64,000 nucleotides of DNA, taken from assembly GCA_963731125.1 (NCBI GenBank), contig CAVSVP010000008.1:751071-815070 (forward strand), written 5' to 3'. Below, piece by piece: positions 60,777 through 64,000 of this stretch. Each line of letters opens with the position of its first letter. Within the stretch, counting starts at the first letter, position 1. The notes beneath the pieces were generated by a model. It did no database searches and was not told the DNA's origin. It saw only the letters and a program-made list of their open reading frames with translations. Both the position numbers and the translations under genes were made by a program. Source of the stretch: CAVSVP01 sp963731125 (lineage in GTDB: Bacteria; Pseudomonadota; Gammaproteobacteria; Competibacterales; Competibacteraceae).

Positions 60777-62497
60777 GATCTACCAGCCATGCAACCTCCG
60801 TAAAACGCTAGCTATGTTAACGGGGGTGGATGAGGGCCGTTGCCAAGTGCGGGGAGCACGTCGCAAAGCCCGTAGTCGGTCGAGTTCGGCGGCATCGGCC
60901 TGAATCAACCACAAGGGATGTGAGGAACTGGTATCCCGCCTTGCCTTGAGTTGGCCTTTGCGTAACCACGCATACCATGTCATCTCCGGGATGGCGAGGT
61001 GCTGGGCAAGCTCATGCAGGGTCAGCTCATCGGGTTGGCGGAGCACCTCGTGCGCCGGCGAGCGTCGGGAAGAACGGATGCCCTGGCGAGACAGCAAAGC
61101 GAGCACCATGGAGGCATTGAAGGTGGCGCGCCGCTTGGCCGGGTGCCACCCTTCCGCGTTGAGCTGCTCGGCAATCTTCGCGGCGTCGTCACCTTGGGCA
61201 TGCCAGTGAGCGACGCGTTGCAACAGCTCGGGATAGTAACTCAGTTGTTCCAGGCGTGCTACGGGTCGAATTAGGCTCATCTGGGTGGCGTGTCCGCCGC
61301 TCCAGTGCACCTGCAGGTCAACTTTCTCGCTCTCGCCCTCGACAGTGACAATCACCCGGTCAAGGAGTTGCCGGATGATCGTTTGGCGATCGGCCGGCGT
61401 GGTCGTGGGTGCCTGCCACAGCGCCGGAATGTCGCGGGCCAAGCGGCGGATGGCCTCGCGCTCGGCCATCGAGAGCGTGGCCGGTTGTTCGGCCAGAAAC
61501 CGCTGGTACTGCGCCTTTAACGCCTCCTCGGCAGCCAGTGCGGCTTCCCATTGCCGCTCTAGGGTGCGGGCGACTAAGCGGGTTTCCGGCTCCACGGCAT
61601 TATATTGCCGCTGTGCCCGCTCGGTCTCGAAACGCGCCCGCTCTAGTCGCTGCGCCCAATGCCGATGTAATTGCTGACGCTCGGCTTCCAGGTCCTCGGC
61701 TACCTGCAGGCTAACCTCCAACGCCGCCGGTTCCAGCGCCTGTAACACCAGCGCGCTCACCGCCTCATCCAACACCTCGCCGACCAGCGACTGACAGAGC
61801 GCCTCGGCGTAATTCATCGCCGCGCTGTAACAACTGTAGCGTAACCCCCGGCCGTTGTTACCATAACGGGCGTTCATCCGTAACCCACAGCGCCCACCTG
61901 TCACTAACCCCGCCAGCAACGACGGACCCTGGCGTGCAACGCCCAACGCCGCACTACCATTCGCCGCCAACTGGGCGCGATTCTGCTCAAAGCGCTCCCA
62001 GCTGATGTAGGCCGGGTAATGCGCCTGGCGCAGCACCCGCCAGTCCTCCGGTGGGGCTACCGTGCGGCCGGTGGCGGGACGCCCCGGTTGTTGGCGGCGC
62101 GGATCTGTCGGTCGGCGTCCATAGACATAGGCGCCGGCATACATCGGGTGATGGAGCAAATTACTCAGCGTCGTCCGATTGGGACGGTGCCATTCTAATT
62201 CTCCCCGCTGAGGGCCCGCATGCACCCGTACGGGCAAGCGAATGTGATGCGCCACCAGGTAGCGCAAGACCCCATTAATCGTCCCCAGGCGCGCGAACTG
62301 AGCAAATACCAGCTCAATCGTCGCTTATGCCTGTTCGTCAGGGTCTTTCATCACCTCCCCCGACGGCCGTCGCACGTAGCCTATCGGCACCGGCATACCC
62401 AGCTCGCCGCGCGCCGCCTTGGCGCGTTTTCCAGCCAGCCTCCGCTGGTTTAGCACGTGACTCTCTGCCGCTGACATCTGTCCCTTTAAACCAAGTT
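60777..62497 (-). mobile_element. Serine-recombinase element, copy B (5'-truncated)
   Basis: Nearly identical over its length to copy A (15235-19153), in the opposite orientation, without the IS256 and MITE. Its terminal GATCTACCAGCC abuts the glutamate codon of the second IS4 transposase. The other end is lost: homology stops near 62497, within the resolvase domain, at a junction with the DUF5372-type gene of a different recombinase element. Confidence 0.8.
60780..62497 (-). pseudogene. Large serine recombinase, broken copy B
   Basis: Lacks the first roughly 160 residues, including the catalytic Ser region. It begins in LGLKGQMSAAESHVLNQRRLAG and reads to DPDEQA, where CAA has become TAA (62325), then on through ATIELVFAQFARLGTINGVLRYLVAHHIRLPV to the end. 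The recombinase domain, zinc ribbon (GGRCGLRMNARYGNNGRGLRYSCYS), coiled coil and C-terminal helix-turn-helix tail are uninterrupted from 62267 to 60780. This copy shows the sequence that copy A had before its two-base insertion near 16303 and its IS256. Not functional as a recombinase. Confidence 0.88.
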
Positions 62498-62499
62498 TA

Positions 62500-62809
62500 T
62501 AAAGCACCCTATATTGCATTTTTGGGCCATTTCGCTACCGTGATTGATGAATCCAGTGGTTGTTTTAACACGACCGGTAAAGTCGAACGCGTCTATTGGC
62601 GCGAGGAGCAGCTATGGGTGCGGATTCGCCATCACGAAGGTCTTTGCCTGTTAGTGCCTTGGCAACAGACCGACTTGCCGCGGCTGACCACGGTCAGCTT
62701 TCCGCCAACACCGCGCTTATCACTACAGAGCTTAGTCGAGTTGGTTCGGCATCTGAAAGACCGCGAGCCGCGCACGCGCCGATCAAGCAAGAAAACTTCT
62801 TTGGACTAA
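62500..62809 (+). pseudogene. DUF5372-like small protein (5' end missing)
   Basis: The frame reads APYIAFLGHFATVIDESSGCFNTTGKVERVYWREEQLWVRIRHHEGLCLLVPWQQTDLPRLTTV and ends PRLSLQSLVELVRHLKDREPRTRRSSKKTSLD at 62809. The HPY-x2-(L/F)-G...F-V(I/V)...RV-Y...LP-x2-WTDL layout matches DUF5372 proteins, which commonly precede serine recombinases. A start codon of its own is not visible after the junction with copy B at about 62497. The next gene, 62 bases on, is the recombinase of the same element. Confidence 0.6.
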
Positions 62810-62871
62810 TCGGCGAGTTATCCCTACGCGCGGTTCGTTCTCACCCCAAGACATAACCGACAGGGGGCATT

Positions 62872-64000
62872 ATGTACCCGTATCGTTCTGCAAGTACCAA
62901 AATTACGGCTGACCATCGCCAGCGCCGCGCGTGTGTCTATGGGCGTCAGTCCAGTGTCTTTCAAGTGCTGCACCATCGCGAGAGCACGGAACGGCAGTAC
63001 CATTTACGCCAACGCGCGCAGGAATTGGGTTGGGCCGCGGATGCCGTGGTGATTAATGACGAAGACCAGGGACAGTCGGGCGTCTCCGCCGAATATCGTC
63101 ATGGGTTTCAACGGTTAGTCGCGGAAGTGGCCGCCGGTGAGGTGGGCGTGGTGTTGATGCTGGAAGCCTCACGCCTGGCCCGCTGCGGCAGCGACTGGCA
63201 TCGTCTTATCGAGATCTGTAGTCTGACCCACACGCTCATCGCCGACGAACATTCGGTGTATGATGCCCGTGAGCCGAACGACAGATTATTGCTCGGCGTG
63301 AAGGGGACGTTATCGGAGGCAGAGCTCATGACCCTGCGCACCCGGCTTTATGAAGGGCGCTGGAACAAAGCGCGCAAAGGCCAGCTGGGTCGCTCGATGC
63401 CGACCGGTTACGTGGGCGATCCCGAGGGCTGCTGGGTTAAAGATCCCAATCGTCAGGTGCGGGAGCGGTTGGCCTATGTTTTTGCGCTGTTTGATCAGCT
63501 GGGGGTGGCGCGGCAGGTGCTGCTGAAGCTCAAAGCGGAGCAGCTCAAGTTGCCGGCACGCCTCCCCGGCGGTCCTGGCAAAGGGCAATTGGTGTGGAAA
63601 GAGGCCAGTTACCGGGCGGTGGTGCGAATATTGCGCAACCCCGCCTATGCCGGTGTTTATGTTTACGGCGAATGCGAATATGACGGCACACAACGCTACC
63701 CGAAAACCGGTAAAGCGCGGCCGCGTCTGCGACCGCCGGAGCAGTGGCCGGTGTGCCTGCGCGATCATCATGAGGGTTATATTGGCTGGGAAGACTACCT
63801 CGCTAACCGGCAGCGTCTGCATCAAAATTGGTTTCGCTCCAACACCCCAGGTGCGCCCCGCGAAGGGGCGGCGCTGTTGCAAGGGTTGGTGTGGTGCGGG
63901 CGCTGTGGCGCTAAGATGCGCGTCAACAGCCACGCAATTCGTGAAAAACGCCGACCAACGTACCTGTGCAATCACGCCTATATCGACGCGGCGGCACCGA
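62872..64000 (+). CDS. Large serine recombinase, second type (runs off the right edge)
   Basis: 376 codons to the window end; CAGGGGG precedes ATG 62872. The resolvase domain (about 20-160) has CVYGRQSSVFQVLHHRESTERQY with the catalytic Ser, EDQGQSGVSAEYRHGFQRLVAEV, LMLEASRLARCGSDWHRLIEIC and DRLLLGVKGTLSEAELMTLRTRL. The recombinase domain includes YRAVVRILRNPAYAGVYVYGE (about 245-265). The zinc ribbon begins LVWCGRCGAKMRVNSH (about 345) with CN at the edge. It is related to, but clearly different from, the recombinase of copies A and B. Intact as far as seen. Confidence 0.93.
   Translation, partial: MYPYRSASTKITADHRQRRACVYGRQSSVFQVLHHRESTERQYHLRQRAQELGWAADAVVINDEDQGQSGVSAEYRHGFQRLVAEVAAGEVGVVLMLEASRLARCGSDWHRLIEICSLTHTLIADEHSVYDAREPNDRLLLGVKGTLSEAELMTLRTRLYEGRWNKARKGQLGRSMPTGYVGDPEGCWVKDPNRQVRERLAYVFALFDQLGVARQVLLKLKAEQLKLPARLPGGPGKGQLVWKEASYRAVVRILRNPAYAGVYVYGECEYDGTQRYPKTGKARPRLRPPEQWPVCLRDHHEGYIGWEDYLANRQRLHQNWFRSNTPGAPREGAALLQGLVWCGRCGAKMRVNSHAIREKRRPTYLCNHAYIDAAAP

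Overview
The window looks like a chromosomal segment of a gammaproteobacterium, probably a sulfur- and hydrogen-oxidising relative of the Chromatiales. That is inferred from an Isp-type membrane [NiFe]-hydrogenase operon (hynS-isp1-isp2-hynL, the order known from purple sulfur bacteria), a SoxC-like molybdoenzyme with a c-type cytochrome partner, a PHA phasin, and the Gram-negative genes lolCD, comEC and serS. No marker gene fixes the genus.

Roughly 40% of the sequence is mobile DNA, much of it nested. (1) Positions 1-2166: the C-terminal part of an intramembrane CPBP protease (possibly exosortase E/protease) is cut by a 1742-bp IS with an 8-bp target duplication. A second copy with one base difference lies at 19931-21672. 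(2) 2517-4415: a KfrA-like coiled-coil DNA-binding protein behind palindromic operators, then a voltage-gated K+ channel. (3) 4588-11666: a secreted sulfatase with N-terminal WNGDGQDT repeats is split by a 4.2-kb element (9-bp duplication) that carries an unfamiliar transposase and a zinc-finger protein and is itself split by an IS1634-family IS. (4) 11814-14741: VanZ-like protein and acyl-CoA ligase. (5) 14874-21939: an insertion stack. An MnmC/MnmD-like fragment holds an IS4 element. The IS4 transposase is split at its catalytic Y-R-E motif by a serine-recombinase element. That element holds an IS256 and a 153-bp MITE. A 1742-bp IS sits further up the same IS4 gene. (6) 22024-24929: a CULT (cereblon-type) protein whose stop codon was hit by an IS630, then a decayed hydrogenase small subunit fused to a hemerythrin.

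(7) 25161-31650: the intact hydrogenase locus. HybE-type chaperone and HupH-type protein precede hynS-isp1-isp2-hynL, whose cistrons overlap by 1-4 bases. Two FNR-like palindromes suggest anaerobic control. HynS/HynL would oxidise H2 in the periplasm and pass electrons to Isp1 (haem b membrane protein) and Isp2 (DsrK/HdrD-like Fe-S protein). (8) 31759-43826: a Tus-like replication-termination protein, a thioredoxin-fold protein, an ISAs1, SlyD/FKBP, an ISAzo13, serS, small proteins, a phasin with a clear terminator, a HepT-BrkB fusion, and AIM24 plus TerD-AIM24 proteins. (9) 43937-51160: EF-hand protein, ComEC, DUF2062 protein, LolDC, SoxC-like protein and cytochrome.

(10) 51257-64000: an accessory end with a truncated IS66 tnpC/DruA-like pair, a frameshifted ISAs1, an IS1182 (CTAG duplication), an AT-rich polysaccharide pair (flippase and GT4 glycosyltransferase), decayed sequence, and a second IS4 transposase cut at the same catalytic motif by a second copy of the serine-recombinase element. 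A third, different recombinase runs off the right edge.

The strongest candidate for something undescribed is the serine-recombinase element. Two copies lie in two different IS4-family transposase genes, both immediately after the catalytic glutamate codon.
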